Part shown: positions 1 to 6,865 of the stretch, one piece after another
Layout: each line of letters opens with the position of its first letter
How positions within the stretch are numbered: position 1 is the first letter of the stretch
The notes under the pieces: generated by a model
Told to the model about the DNA's origin: nothing
Database searches by the model: none
Seen by the model: the letters and a program-made list of their open reading frames with translations, nothing else
Made by a program: the position numbers and the translations under genes
From: Burkholderiales bacterium UBA2463
Lineage (GTDB): Bacteria; Pseudomonadota; Gammaproteobacteria; Burkholderiales; Burkholderiaceae_A
DNA length: 13,690 nucleotides
Direction of reading: 5' to 3'
Assembly: GCA_002342295.1 (NCBI GenBank)
Contig: DDPR01000015.1
Coordinates: 1 to 13,690 of the forward strand

Positions 1-69
1 GCTGCGGGAGCGCGCTTTAACGCCTATCTCGTCTCGCTGCTGAGCGACTTTCGTCGCATTGCCCTCTAA
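1..69 (+). CDS. aceF: Pyruvate dehydrogenase E2 (dihydrolipoamide acetyltransferase), C-terminal end only
   Basis: The reading frame open from base 1 ends with TAA at 67-69 and gives 22 residues finishing in SLLSDFRRIAL. Proteobacterial 2-oxo acid dehydrogenase E2 proteins end in this way: the last helix of the acyltransferase domain has an aromatic or aliphatic residue, a short loop and then a D-[FI]-R-R motif close to the C terminus. The complete lpdA gene starts only 11 bases downstream, as expected for an aceE-aceF-lpdA operon encoding the pyruvate dehydrogenase complex. The catalytic His and the lipoyl domains lie outside the window. The call rests on a very short tail plus context; another E2, such as an oxoglutarate or branched-chain E2, is possible but less likely. 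Confidence 0.75.
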   Translation, partial: AAGARFNAYLVSLLSDFRRIAL

Positions 70-72
70 GGA
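68..72 (+). promoter_or_regulatory. Ribosome binding site of lpdA
   Basis: AAGGA overlaps the stop codon of the upstream E2 gene and lies 8 bases before the ATG at 81. It is the clearest Shine-Dalgarno sequence on the + strand of this window. It fixes the lpdA start and points to translation directly after E2 on the same mRNA. Confidence 0.75.
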
Positions 73-80
73 CTGAGCAC

Positions 81-1793
81 ATGCCCACCCAAGAACTCAG
101 AGTCCCCGACATTGGGGACTTCAAAGATGTGGAGGTGATTGAGGTCCTGGTCAAGATCGGAGACACCGTCTCTCTTGAACAAAGCCTCATCACCGTGGAG
201 TCTGACAAGGCCTCGATGGAGATTCCTGCAACCCTTGCCGGAAAGCTCACCAGCCTTTCAGTCAAGGTGGGAGACAAGGTGAGTGAGGGCTCGGTGCTGG
301 GCACCGTGGAGCCAAGCGCCTCGGCCACGGCACCTGCAGCTGGGGTTGCGCAGGCGGGCCCCCCCTCTTCTGCGGCAGCCGACTTGCAGACTCAAATGCT
401 GGTTTTGGGTGCCGGCCCCGGTGGCTATTCGGCCGCTTTTCGTGCTGCAGATCTTGGCCTCTCGACTGTTCTTGTGGAGCGCTTTAGCACCCTGGGCGGT
501 GTCTGCCTCAATGTCGGCTGCATTCCCTCAAAGGCGCTGCTGCATGTGGCAGCCGTCATGGACGAGGCCAAGTCTTTCGAAGCGCACGGGGTGAGTTTTG
601 GTGAGCCGAAGGTGGATCTCGACAAGCTGCGAGGCTGGAAAGAGAAAGTGGTCTCCAAGCTAACCGGTGGACTCGCCGGCATGGCCAAGGCTCGTAAGGT
701 GACGGTCATCCAGGGGACGGGCGAGTTTCTCGATGCGCATCATCTGCAGGTCACGGCAGCAGATGGAAGCCATAGGGTCATCAAGTTTGCCCAGGCGATT
801 ATTGCGGCGGGCTCCGAGGCGGTGAAACTGCCTTTCCTGCCCAGTGATCCGCGCGTTGTCACCTCCACGGGCGCCCTGGAGTTGCGCCAGCGTCCCAAGC
901 GCATGCTCGTCATTGGTGGCGGCATCATCGGCATGGAGATGGCCACGGTCTACTCAACACTGGGCGCTCGGGTGGACGTGGTGGAGATGATGGACGGACT
1001 CATGATGGGGGCCGACCGCGATCTGGTGAAGGTCTGGCAGAAATTCAATGCCCACCGCTTTGACCACGTCTGGCTCAAGACCAAGACCGTCGCCGCAGAG
1101 GCGCGGCCAGACGGTATTCATGTGAAGTTCGAGGGGGAGGGTGCGCCTGCCGACATGCAGGTCTACGACCTGGTGCTCCAGGCTGTTGGGCGCCGCCCCA
1201 ACGGCAAGTCGGTGGCTGCGGACAAGGCTGGCGTCGCCGTGGATGACCGCGGCTTCATCAAGGTGGATGGCCAGATGCGCACCAACCAGCCGCACATCTT
1301 TGCAATTGGAGACCTCGTGGGGCAGCCCATGCTGGCCCACAAAGCCGTGCATGAGGGTCACGTGGCCGCAGAGGCCGCCGCTGGTCTGAAGAGTTTCTTT
1401 GATGCTCGCGTCATTCCATCGGTGGCCTATACGGATCCCGAGGTGGCCTGGGTGGGTCTTACGGAGGACGAGGCCAAGACCAAAGGCATCAAGGTGGAGA
1501 AGGCCGTTTTCCCGTGGGCTGCCTCAGGGCGCGCCATTGCCAATGGGCGTGACGAGGGCTTTACCAAGATGCTTGTGGATCCAGAGACGCACCGCGTTGT
1601 TGGCGGCGGCATGGTCGGGACCCACGCAGGTGACATGATTGGCGAGTTCGCCCTTGCCGTTGAGATGGGCTGCGATCCGACAGACCTCGCAAAGACGATT
1701 CACCCTCATCCCACGCTTGGAGAGTCCATCGGGATGGTCGCCGAGGTCTACGAAGGCAGTTGCACCGACCTGCCCCCCACGAAGAAGGCCTAA
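81..1793 (+). CDS. lpdA: Dihydrolipoamide dehydrogenase (E3) with N-terminal lipoyl domain
   Basis: This 570-residue flavoprotein reoxidises the dihydrolipoyl arm of the E2 subunit with NAD+, closing the cycle of the pyruvate dehydrogenase complex in the cytoplasm. Residues 1-77 form a biotinyl/lipoyl domain, with the lipoylated lysine K43 in the motif ESDKASMEIP. An Ala/Pro/Ser-rich linker follows (about 78-102). The E3 module starts near 105 with the FAD-binding motif GAGPGG (110-114 region), then the redox disulfide C142/C147 in GGVCLNVGCIPSK. A second dinucleotide-binding motif, GGGIIGMEMA, binds NAD+, and a GDL motif sits near the end of the FAD domain. The dimerisation domain ends with HPHPTLGES, where H543 and E548 are the catalytic His-Glu pair. 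Every key residue is present. Fusion of a lipoyl domain to E3 is known in betaproteobacteria and Neisseria, so the extra length over the usual 470 residues is real. The gene converges on argH with a 9-bp gap. Confidence 0.97.
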   Translation: MPTQELRVPDIGDFKDVEVIEVLVKIGDTVSLEQSLITVESDKASMEIPATLAGKLTSLSVKVGDKVSEGSVLGTVEPSASATAPAAGVAQAGPPSSAAADLQTQMLVLGAGPGGYSAAFRAADLGLSTVLVERFSTLGGVCLNVGCIPSKALLHVAAVMDEAKSFEAHGVSFGEPKVDLDKLRGWKEKVVSKLTGGLAGMAKARKVTVIQGTGEFLDAHHLQVTAADGSHRVIKFAQAIIAAGSEAVKLPFLPSDPRVVTSTGALELRQRPKRMLVIGGGIIGMEMATVYSTLGARVDVVEMMDGLMMGADRDLVKVWQKFNAHRFDHVWLKTKTVAAEARPDGIHVKFEGEGAPADMQVYDLVLQAVGRRPNGKSVAADKAGVAVDDRGFIKVDGQMRTNQPHIFAIGDLVGQPMLAHKAVHEGHVAAEAAAGLKSFFDARVIPSVAYTDPEVAWVGLTEDEAKTKGIKVEKAVFPWAASGRAIANGRDEGFTKMLVDPETHRVVGGGMVGTHAGDMIGEFALAVEMGCDPTDLAKTIHPHPTLGESIGMVAEVYEGSCTDLPPTKKA

Positions 1794-1802
1794 GAAGACT
1801 GA

Positions 1803-3197
1803 CTAGCCCAATCGGGCTCGCGCGGCCCTTGCGGCTTCTAGCACGCGCGCAGGGGCTGTGCCGCCCACATGACTGCGAGCGTGGAGGGACCCCTCGAGGG
1901 TGAGCACCGAGAAGACATCCTCATCGATGAGTGGGCTAAAGGCTTTGAGCTCTGTGAGCGAGAGGGCTTCAAGACTGCAACCCTTCTCAACTGCTGTTCT
2001 CACCGCATGCGCGACGGCCTCATGCGCGTCCCGAAAGGGAAGGCCCTTCTTCACAAGGTAATCAGCCAGGTCCGTGGCGGTCGCGTAGCCCTCTAGTGCA
2101 GCCCTGCGCATATTGGCGGCATGGGGCTTCATGCCCTCAATCATCTCGGCAAAGGCGCGCAGGGTGTCGAGCACCGTATCAACCGTATCAAAGAGAGGCT
2201 CTTTGTCTTCCTGGTTGTCTTTGTTGTAGGCCAGAGGCTGGCCCTTCATGAGGGTGAGAAGCGCCACCAGATGGCCATTGACGCGACCGGTCTTGCCCCG
2301 TGCAAGCTCAGGCACATCGGGGTTCTTCTTCTGCGGCATGATGGAGGAGCCCGTGCAGAAGCGGTCAGGCAGCGACACAAATCCGAATCGGCTCGTCATC
2401 CAAAGGATGAGCTCCTCAGAGAGGCGCGAGACGTGTGTCATCACCAAGGCACATGCGGCGGTGAATTCAATGGCGAAGTCGCGGTCGCTCACTGCATCGA
2501 GCGAGTTTTCACAGAGACCCTCAAAGCCAAGGTGTTGGGCAACCTGTGCCCGATCAATGGCAAATGAGGTTCCCGCGAGGGCGGCAGCACCCAGTGGCAG
2601 GCGATTGACGCGTCTGCGCGCATCGGCCAGTCGCTCGTCGTCGCGAGCAAACATGGCCTCATAGGCCAACATGTGATGGCCAAAGCTAATGGGCTGAGCC
2701 ACCTGAAGGTGCGTGAAGCCAGGCATCACGGTATGGGCATGCTGCTCGGCCTGCGTGATGAGGGCAGCCCGCAGGGCGGTGAGGGCCACTCGAATCTCAT
2801 CAATCTGCCCTCGCAGCCACAGCCGGATATCGGTGGCCACCTGGTCGTTGCGAGAGCGCGCCGTATGCAGGCGCTTTCCGGCATCGCCAACCAACTCGGT
2901 GAGTCTGCGCTCAATGTTGAGATGAACATCCTCAAGCGCAAGAGACCATTCAAATCGGCCCGAGCGGATCTCTTCACGAATCTGAGCCATGCCGGCTTGA
3001 ATCTGGGAGAGGTCTTGGGCCGAGAGAATGCCAACCGAGCAGAGCATCTGGGCATGGGCCAGTGAGGCCTCGATATCGACCTGCGCCAGACGTGCATCAA
3101 AACCCACGGATGCGGTGTAGCGCTGCACGAGCTCGGAGACGGGCTCGCTGAATCGACCCGACCACGCGTGATGTTTGTTGGCAAGCGAATCTGTCAT
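1803..3197 (-). CDS. argH: Argininosuccinate lyase
   Basis: ArgH splits argininosuccinate into arginine and fumarate, the last step of arginine synthesis, as a cytoplasmic homotetramer. From the ATG at 3197 the protein has 464 residues, the normal family length. The signature loop GSSIMPQKKNPD (about residues 283-294) carries the catalytic serine, PGFTHLQVAQP carries the conserved histidine, and HTARSRNDQ is the other conserved substrate-binding stretch. An in-frame ATG at 3215 would add MDGQTH, but the spacing from the 3197 start to the conserved AWSGRFSEP matches what I recall of betaproteobacterial ArgH, so I prefer 3197. Neither start has a good Shine-Dalgarno sequence. The gene is head-to-head with hemC, whose ATG is 32 bases away, and its 3' end faces lpdA across 9 bases. 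In Pseudomonas, argH and hemC flank the algZ-algR pair; here nothing lies between them. Confidence 0.96.
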   Translation of the reverse strand: MTDSLANKHHAWSGRFSEPVSELVQRYTASVGFDARLAQVDIEASLAHAQMLCSVGILSAQDLSQIQAGMAQIREEIRSGRFEWSLALEDVHLNIERRLTELVGDAGKRLHTARSRNDQVATDIRLWLRGQIDEIRVALTALRAALITQAEQHAHTVMPGFTHLQVAQPISFGHHMLAYEAMFARDDERLADARRRVNRLPLGAAALAGTSFAIDRAQVAQHLGFEGLCENSLDAVSDRDFAIEFTAACALVMTHVSRLSEELILWMTSRFGFVSLPDRFCTGSSIMPQKKNPDVPELARGKTGRVNGHLVALLTLMKGQPLAYNKDNQEDKEPLFDTVDTVLDTLRAFAEMIEGMKPHAANMRRAALEGYATATDLADYLVKKGLPFRDAHEAVAHAVRTAVEKGCSLEALSLTELKAFSPLIDEDVFSVLTLEGSLHARSHVGGTAPARVLEAARAARARLG

Positions 3198-3229
3198 GTG
3201 GGTCTGGCCGTCCATTACACTGGGAACTT

Positions 3230-4150
3230 ATGTGGATTATCGCATCGCGAGAGAGCCGTCTGGCCATGTGGCAGGCCGAGCACGTAAGAGACCTGCTTCA
3301 GGAACACTCGGGTGAGTCCGTCAGCATCCTTGGCATGACAACGCGAGGCGACCAGATTCTCGATCGCACGCTCTCGAAGGTGGGCGGCAAGGGCCTCTTT
3401 GTGAAGGAGCTGGAGGCGGCCCTTGAAGAGGGCCGGGCTCATCTGGCCGTGCACTCCCTTAAAGATGTTCCCATGCAGCTGCCCGAGGGCTTTGCGCTCT
3501 CAGCCGTGATGCAGCGAGAAGACCCTCGAGATGCGTTTGTCTCAAATGAGTTCGGTGGACTGGCCGACCTGCCCGCTGGAGCCCTGGTGGGCACCTCGTC
3601 TCTGCGTCGCGAGGCTCAGATTCGGGCCTCCTATCCTCACCTAAGGGTGGTGGCACTTCGCGGGAACCTCGATACGCGACTCTCTAAGCTCGACCGCGGT
3701 GAGATGCAGGCCATCATTCTGGCCGCCGCAGGCCTCAAGCGCCTGGGGCTTGCCCAGCGGATTCGGCAGATCATGGCCCCGGAGGAGATGCTGCCCGCTG
3801 CGGGGCAGGGTGCCTTGGGCATCGAGACTCGCGCAGGCGATACGGCCACGCATGTACTCGTCTCCGTGCTGGCGCACGAGCAGACATTCAGGGAAGTCTC
3901 TGCCGAGCGCGCTGTGTCTCGAGTGCTTGGCGGCAGCTGCCAGATGCCCCTTGCCGCCTACTGCGTGAGTGAGCCTCACGGAACAGAGAGCGTCTTGCGT
4001 CTGCGCGCACGTCTGGCCATGCCCGATGGCAGCAGTCTCTGCTCAGCCGACTTAACGGGCCAGGACCCCGAGCAGCTGGGGCTCCGGGTGGCGCAGGCGC
4101 TGCGCGACCAAGGCGCTGACGATCTCATCGCTCGGCTGGCATCCCACTAA
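3230..4150 (+). CDS. hemC: Hydroxymethylbilane synthase (porphobilinogen deaminase)
   Basis: HemC polymerises four porphobilinogen molecules into hydroxymethylbilane, the linear tetrapyrrole precursor of haem. The 306-residue protein contains the family landmarks in order: IASRESRLAMWQA at the N terminus, TRGD, GKGLFVKELE, HSLKDVP, REDPRDAF, TSSLRR, RGNLDTRL, and AAAGLKRLG. LGGSCQMPLAAY follows, and its C237 is the attachment site of the dipyrromethane cofactor. The ATG at 3230 places IASRES at the expected distance from the N terminus. It is preceded by GGGAA, but only 3-4 bases away, which is close for a Shine-Dalgarno sequence. This is the first gene of the hemC-hemD-hemX-hemY operon and diverges from argH. 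Its last codons contain the first copy of a 14-bp direct repeat, and its stop may be newly acquired (see the repeat entry). Confidence 0.97.
   Translation: MWIIASRESRLAMWQAEHVRDLLQEHSGESVSILGMTTRGDQILDRTLSKVGGKGLFVKELEAALEEGRAHLAVHSLKDVPMQLPEGFALSAVMQREDPRDAFVSNEFGGLADLPAGALVGTSSLRREAQIRASYPHLRVVALRGNLDTRLSKLDRGEMQAIILAAAGLKRLGLAQRIRQIMAPEEMLPAAGQGALGIETRAGDTATHVLVSVLAHEQTFREVSAERAVSRVLGGSCQMPLAAYCVSEPHGTESVLRLRARLAMPDGSSLCSADLTGQDPEQLGLRVAQALRDQGADDLIARLASH
3236..3241 (-). promoter_or_regulatory. Possible -10 element for argH, inside hemC codons 3-4
   Basis: On the minus strand these bases read GATAAT, 5 of 6 matches to the sigma-70 -10 consensus. Transcription would start near 3229, giving a 32-base leader to the ATG at 3197. 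No convincing -35 hexamer is visible 16-18 bases upstream (the region reads GGCCAGAC). The element would lie within the first codons of hemC, which the 32-bp gap more or less requires. On the opposite strand TACACT (3216-3221) is a weak -10 candidate for hemC that would place its start at about 3228, almost on the hemC ATG. Confidence 0.35.
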
Positions 4151-4164
4151 ATCGCTCGGCTGGC
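4127..4164. repeat. 14-bp direct repeat spanning the hemC stop codon
   Basis: The sequence ATCGCTCGGCTGGC occurs perfectly at 4127-4140, encoding the IARLA near the end of HemC, and again at 4151-4164 right after the hemC stop and right before the GTG start of hemD. The period is 24 bases, and the 10 bases between the copies carry the TAA stop. If the stop is ignored, the hemC frame continues through copy two as IARLACAS and reaches TGA at 4175-4177. That TGA overlaps a hemD GTG at 4174 in the arrangement GTGA. Confidence 0.85.
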
Positions 4165-4953
4165 GTGCGCATCGTGAACACGCGGCTTCTCATCACCCGG
4201 CCAACTTGGCAGGGTCTTCCCGACCGATGGTTTCGTGCCTGCGAGCAGGGGGCTCGCGCGCTTGACGTGCATTGCCTCTTTGCCCCATTTGCCCGGCTCG
4301 ATCCGATTGATGAGGCCCGTGAGCAGAGTCTTGCTGCGGCGCTGACTGCCTTGGGTCCGAGGCCCCTCTGGCTGGTTGCTACGAGCCCTGCAAGCGCCGA
4401 GGCCCTTGGCCTGTGTCCCCGCCTCCTAAGACTTCTCACTGAGCGCCAGAATGCGCCCCGCCTGGCCGCAACGGGTGCATCTAGCGCTCAGGCCCTTCGC
4501 GGCGTGCTGGGGCGCACAGAGAGTGAGGTGCTCTTGCCCGCTCAGGTGGGGGATGCGGCCTCTCTGGCTGAGCTTCTTCGCGGCCGGGCTCGCGAGGAGG
4601 AGGCGGTTGTCCTTCTGGAGGGTCTTGATAATCGACCTGACTTGGCCGAAGCACTTGGAGCCGATGGCCTTCTTTGTCTGCCTCTGGCGCTCTACACACG
4701 CACCCCGATCACGCTTGCACCCCTGCCTCCAGAGCCCTCGAACTGGTGGGCGCTTCTCTCCTCCTCGGCCGCTGTCGCGCCGGTGTTAGCAGGCCTCTCT
4801 GCCCAAGGCATTGATGCAGGGCGGGTCCACTTTATGGGGCATCACCCCGCAATCTTTGAGGCACTGAGGCTGGCGCAGCCCACAGCACGCTACGAGGCGC
4901 TGCCCTCATTGGCCCTTGATGAGGTGTTGTCGCGCATTACACTCATGACATGA
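4165..4953 (+). CDS. hemD: Uroporphyrinogen-III synthase
   Basis: HemD closes hydroxymethylbilane with inversion of ring D to give uroporphyrinogen III, the branch point to haem and sirohaem. The family is poorly conserved in sequence. The identification rests on the position right after hemC, the N-terminal LLITRP, the segment LVATSPASAEAL (equivalent to the usual F-x-S-x-N/A-A-V/A motif), LAATGASSAQALRG, WWALLSSSAAVAPVL and the C-terminal RVHFMGHHPAIFEALR. At 262 residues it has normal family length. Two GTG starts fit, 4165 and 4174; neither has a Shine-Dalgarno sequence. The 4165 start abuts the 14-bp repeat. The stop overlaps the hemX start as ATGA at 4950-4953, so translation of hemX is probably coupled. 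Many Burkholderiales carry hemD and hemX as one fused ORF; here they are separate. Confidence 0.88.
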   Translation: MRIVNTRLLITRPTWQGLPDRWFRACEQGARALDVHCLFAPFARLDPIDEAREQSLAAALTALGPRPLWLVATSPASAEALGLCPRLLRLLTERQNAPRLAATGASSAQALRGVLGRTESEVLLPAQVGDAASLAELLRGRAREEEAVVLLEGLDNRPDLAEALGADGLLCLPLALYTRTPITLAPLPPEPSNWWALLSSSAAVAPVLAGLSAQGIDAGRVHFMGHHPAIFEALRLAQPTARYEALPSLALDEVLSRITLMT

Positions 4954-5648
4954 GCAATGCCGCGAGACCCCCGCAGGGCGCTCAGCCCTCTGTTGTGACC
5001 GCTCGTCCCTCAGCCATGGTGACTCGGGTCAGCATGCGCCGCTGGGGCGTAATGATGTTGGTGCTCGGCCTCACGCTGGGTGTCTTGGTGGGTCGCTGGA
5101 CAGTGGGAGGCTTCTCCTCACTCATGTTTGATTCCAGCGTGACCGCGCCGGGCGAATACGAGGGGGCATCGGGTGAGACCTATGGCACGGGCCTGCCTGC
5201 GCCGGGTCAGTCCGGCCTTGGCGGCACGCTCTCGCCCGAGGCCTCTCGCATTGTGTCTCGGCTCATCGATCTGGGAGACCAGGTGGAGAGTCTTCCTACC
5301 CTCGCGGCCATGCCTGCTGTTGGGGCACCCAAGAAAGCGGATGCCTCAGGCCTCTTGAGCGGGTCTTTCTGGCAGAGCCTGACTGAGCTCTTCCAGGTTC
5401 GCCGGGTGGACGACGGCGCCGAGTCCTTAAAAAGCGTTGCATTTTTTGAGCTGGGCCGTGACCAGCTTCGCTTCCGACTCCTTGCGGCCCGACTCTCGAT
5501 TCAACTCGGACAGAATGCGGCCGCGCAGGGCGATCTGTTGGCTGCTCAGGCGCTTCTGGCGAGGCTTTTTGATCAGACGGCAGAGCCCGTGAGACGCGCC
5601 TCAGGCGAGCTCAATGGCATCTACGAGGCCATCTCCAAACTGCCATGA
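4950..5648 (+). CDS. hemX: HemX-family inner-membrane protein, short form
   Basis: This is a 232-residue membrane-anchored protein of the proteobacterial HemX family (often mis-annotated as uroporphyrin-III C-methyltransferase; it has no methyltransferase motifs). One transmembrane helix lies at about 33-53 (WGVMMLVLGLTLGVLVGRW region) behind a positively charged N-terminal tail. A Gly/Ser/Pro-rich linker follows (54-93), then SRIVSRLIDLGDQVESLP (99-116). The C-terminal domain starts at FWQSLTELFQVRRVDD (140-155) and continues with FRLLAARLSIQLGQNAAAQGDL (175-196), typical of the HemX C terminus. The family is usually about 350-400 residues, with a long coiled coil after the membrane helix and a further helical stretch, both missing here. 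ATGA overlaps join it to hemD and hemY on either side. Its biochemical role is not settled; position implies a structural or regulatory part in haem synthesis. Confidence 0.8.
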   Translation: MSNAARPPQGAQPSVVTARPSAMVTRVSMRRWGVMMLVLGLTLGVLVGRWTVGGFSSLMFDSSVTAPGEYEGASGETYGTGLPAPGQSGLGGTLSPEASRIVSRLIDLGDQVESLPTLAAMPAVGAPKKADASGLLSGSFWQSLTELFQVRRVDDGAESLKSVAFFELGRDQLRFRLLAARLSIQLGQNAAAQGDLLAAQALLARLFDQTAEPVRRASGELNGIYEAISKLP

Positions 5649-6844
5649 CTCGGCTGCTTTCTGCGGTGATGGGGCTGGCCATTTTGCTGGCCGTTCTGCT
5701 CGGTCTGCAGTCTCAGGGTGCGGCCGTGTCGATCTGGGTTGGGGGCTGGCGCCTAGACATGGCCCTCTCCACGGCCATTGTCTCGCTCATTGTCATTGTT
5801 GGCCTGCTCCTGGGCGCCTTGCGTCTGCTGCGCTTTGTGGGCGATCTGCCCGGATTCTTTCGTCGTCAGCGGGCTCATCACAAGGAAGTGCGCAGACTCA
5901 AGGCGCTCGCTGAGCTGGTGCTCGATTTCAGTGAGGGTCGATATGCGCGTGTCACGAAGGAGGCTGAGGATTACGACCACGACTTTGGCCTCATGACGGA
6001 TGTGCGCCTGCCCGTCTCTCGTCTTGTGGCCTCTTTGGCGGCCCGCGCTGCGCATACGCTGGGGGACTTTCGGCTCCGAGAACAGTGGCTCTCCCGGCTA
6101 CAGGGTGTCGAGGTGGGCCGAGACCATCATCCCCAACTCAAGTCTCTGCTCATTGCGGAATTCGCCCTCGATCAGCGCAACGGTCAGACGGCGCTTCATG
6201 CTCTTGAGCCCATCCTGAAGGGTGACCGCAAGCATGTGTATGCCATGCGCCTGAGTCTGAAGGCCCATCAGCTTGCAGGCGAGTGGGCCGAGGTCTTGCG
6301 CATCCTGAGGCTCCTTGAGAATCGCAAGGCCATTGCACCCCTTTTGGCATCGAAGTCCCGTGAGAGGGCCGTGGAGGCGCTCATTCAGGAGGCCTCTGGC
6401 CACATCGATCGGGTGCGAGACACCATCGGCCTTCTGAAGGGCGATGAGCTGCACGAGACTGGCGTGGCCAAACTCATTGCCCATGCGCTTTTGGCCTGTG
6501 GCCAGCAGCGAGAAGCACGTCGGATTGTGGAGGCCTCTCTCAAAATGACATGGGACGACAGCCTGCTCGTGGCGTATGCGGACTGCGAGGACGATCCGCG
6601 TGAACAAGAGGGCAAGCTTGAGGAGTGGGGCCGCACGCGGGTGATGACCTACGAGATGGCCTGGGCACGGGGTCGAATGAGCCTGGTGCAGGGTCGCACC
6701 GAGCAGGCCGAATCTTTCTTTGAACGCGCCCGATCCCTCAGGCCCACTGTTCGCGTGTGCCTGGCCTTGGCGGACCTCGCTGAGCGCAGGGGTGATGCCG
6801 AGCGCGCACGGGCGCTCTGGCATCAGGCTGCGGCACTCGCCTAA
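5645..6844 (+). CDS. hemY: HemY, TPR-repeat inner-membrane protein of the haem operon
   Basis: This 399-residue protein belongs to the proteobacterial HemY family, which is unrelated to the Bacillus protoporphyrinogen oxidase of the same name. Two N-terminal transmembrane helices are visible at about residues 4-23 and 41-64, separated by the short segment QGAAVSIWVGGWRLDMA. The characteristic stretch RRQRAHHKEVRRLKALAELVLDFSEGRYARVTKEAE comes next (about 74-110). The rest is helical with TPR character, for example ALADLAERRGDAERARALWHQA at the C terminus. Helix-loop-helix counting suggests the TPR part faces the cytoplasm, assuming an even number of crossings with the N terminus inside. The start overlaps the hemX stop as ATGA (5645-5648). 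It is the last gene of the operon, and its stop is 9 bases from the end of the convergent hppA. Function beyond a late, membrane-linked role in haem synthesis is unproven. Confidence 0.9.
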   Translation: MTRLLSAVMGLAILLAVLLGLQSQGAAVSIWVGGWRLDMALSTAIVSLIVIVGLLLGALRLLRFVGDLPGFFRRQRAHHKEVRRLKALAELVLDFSEGRYARVTKEAEDYDHDFGLMTDVRLPVSRLVASLAARAAHTLGDFRLREQWLSRLQGVEVGRDHHPQLKSLLIAEFALDQRNGQTALHALEPILKGDRKHVYAMRLSLKAHQLAGEWAEVLRILRLLENRKAIAPLLASKSRERAVEALIQEASGHIDRVRDTIGLLKGDELHETGVAKLIAHALLACGQQREARRIVEASLKMTWDDSLLVAYADCEDDPREQEGKLEEWGRTRVMTYEMAWARGRMSLVQGRTEQAESFFERARSLRPTVRVCLALADLAERRGDAERARALWHQAAALA

Positions 6845-6845
6845 G

Positions 6846-6865
6846 GTTTCGACTTACTTCGGAAC
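6846..6865. terminator. Weak hairpin across the hemY/hppA convergent junction
   Basis: GTTTCGA (6846-6852) can pair with TCGGAAC (6859-6865) around a 6-base loop, giving 7 pairs including one G-U in the hemY transcript. In the hppA transcript the same position is an A-C mismatch. The hairpin sits immediately after the hemY stop and covers the hppA stop codon. No U-run follows, so intrinsic termination is doubtful; it is listed because nothing else in the 9-bp gap could stop transcription. Confidence 0.2.

Noticed and set aside
954..1361. 135-codon open frame on the minus strand inside lpdA
   Set aside because: It lies antisense to the E3 domain with all catalytic residues intact on the plus strand, encodes no recognisable family, and is expected from the GC-rich third positions.
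1805..1818. AGCCC-AATC-GGGCT hairpin just after lpdA as a terminator
   Set aside because: Only a 5-bp stem with no U-run on either strand; it also encodes the last residues of ArgH. Too weak to list as a terminator.
2121..2664. Two long plus-strand open frames (148 and 138 codons) within argH
   Set aside because: Both are shadows of a gene whose length and motifs match argininosuccinate lyase fully; no start signal or family resemblance.
3198..3215. Upstream ATG at 3215 as argH start
   Set aside because: It adds MDGQTH, which I do not recognise from the family; the 3197 start gives the expected distance to the conserved AWS-FSEP segment. Not fully excluded.
6098..6823. 241-codon minus-strand open frame inside hemY
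   Set aside because: Antisense to the HemY TPR region, with no recognisable domain. It could not be expressed without reading through from hppA, which would enter it in the same direction, but nothing suggests translation.
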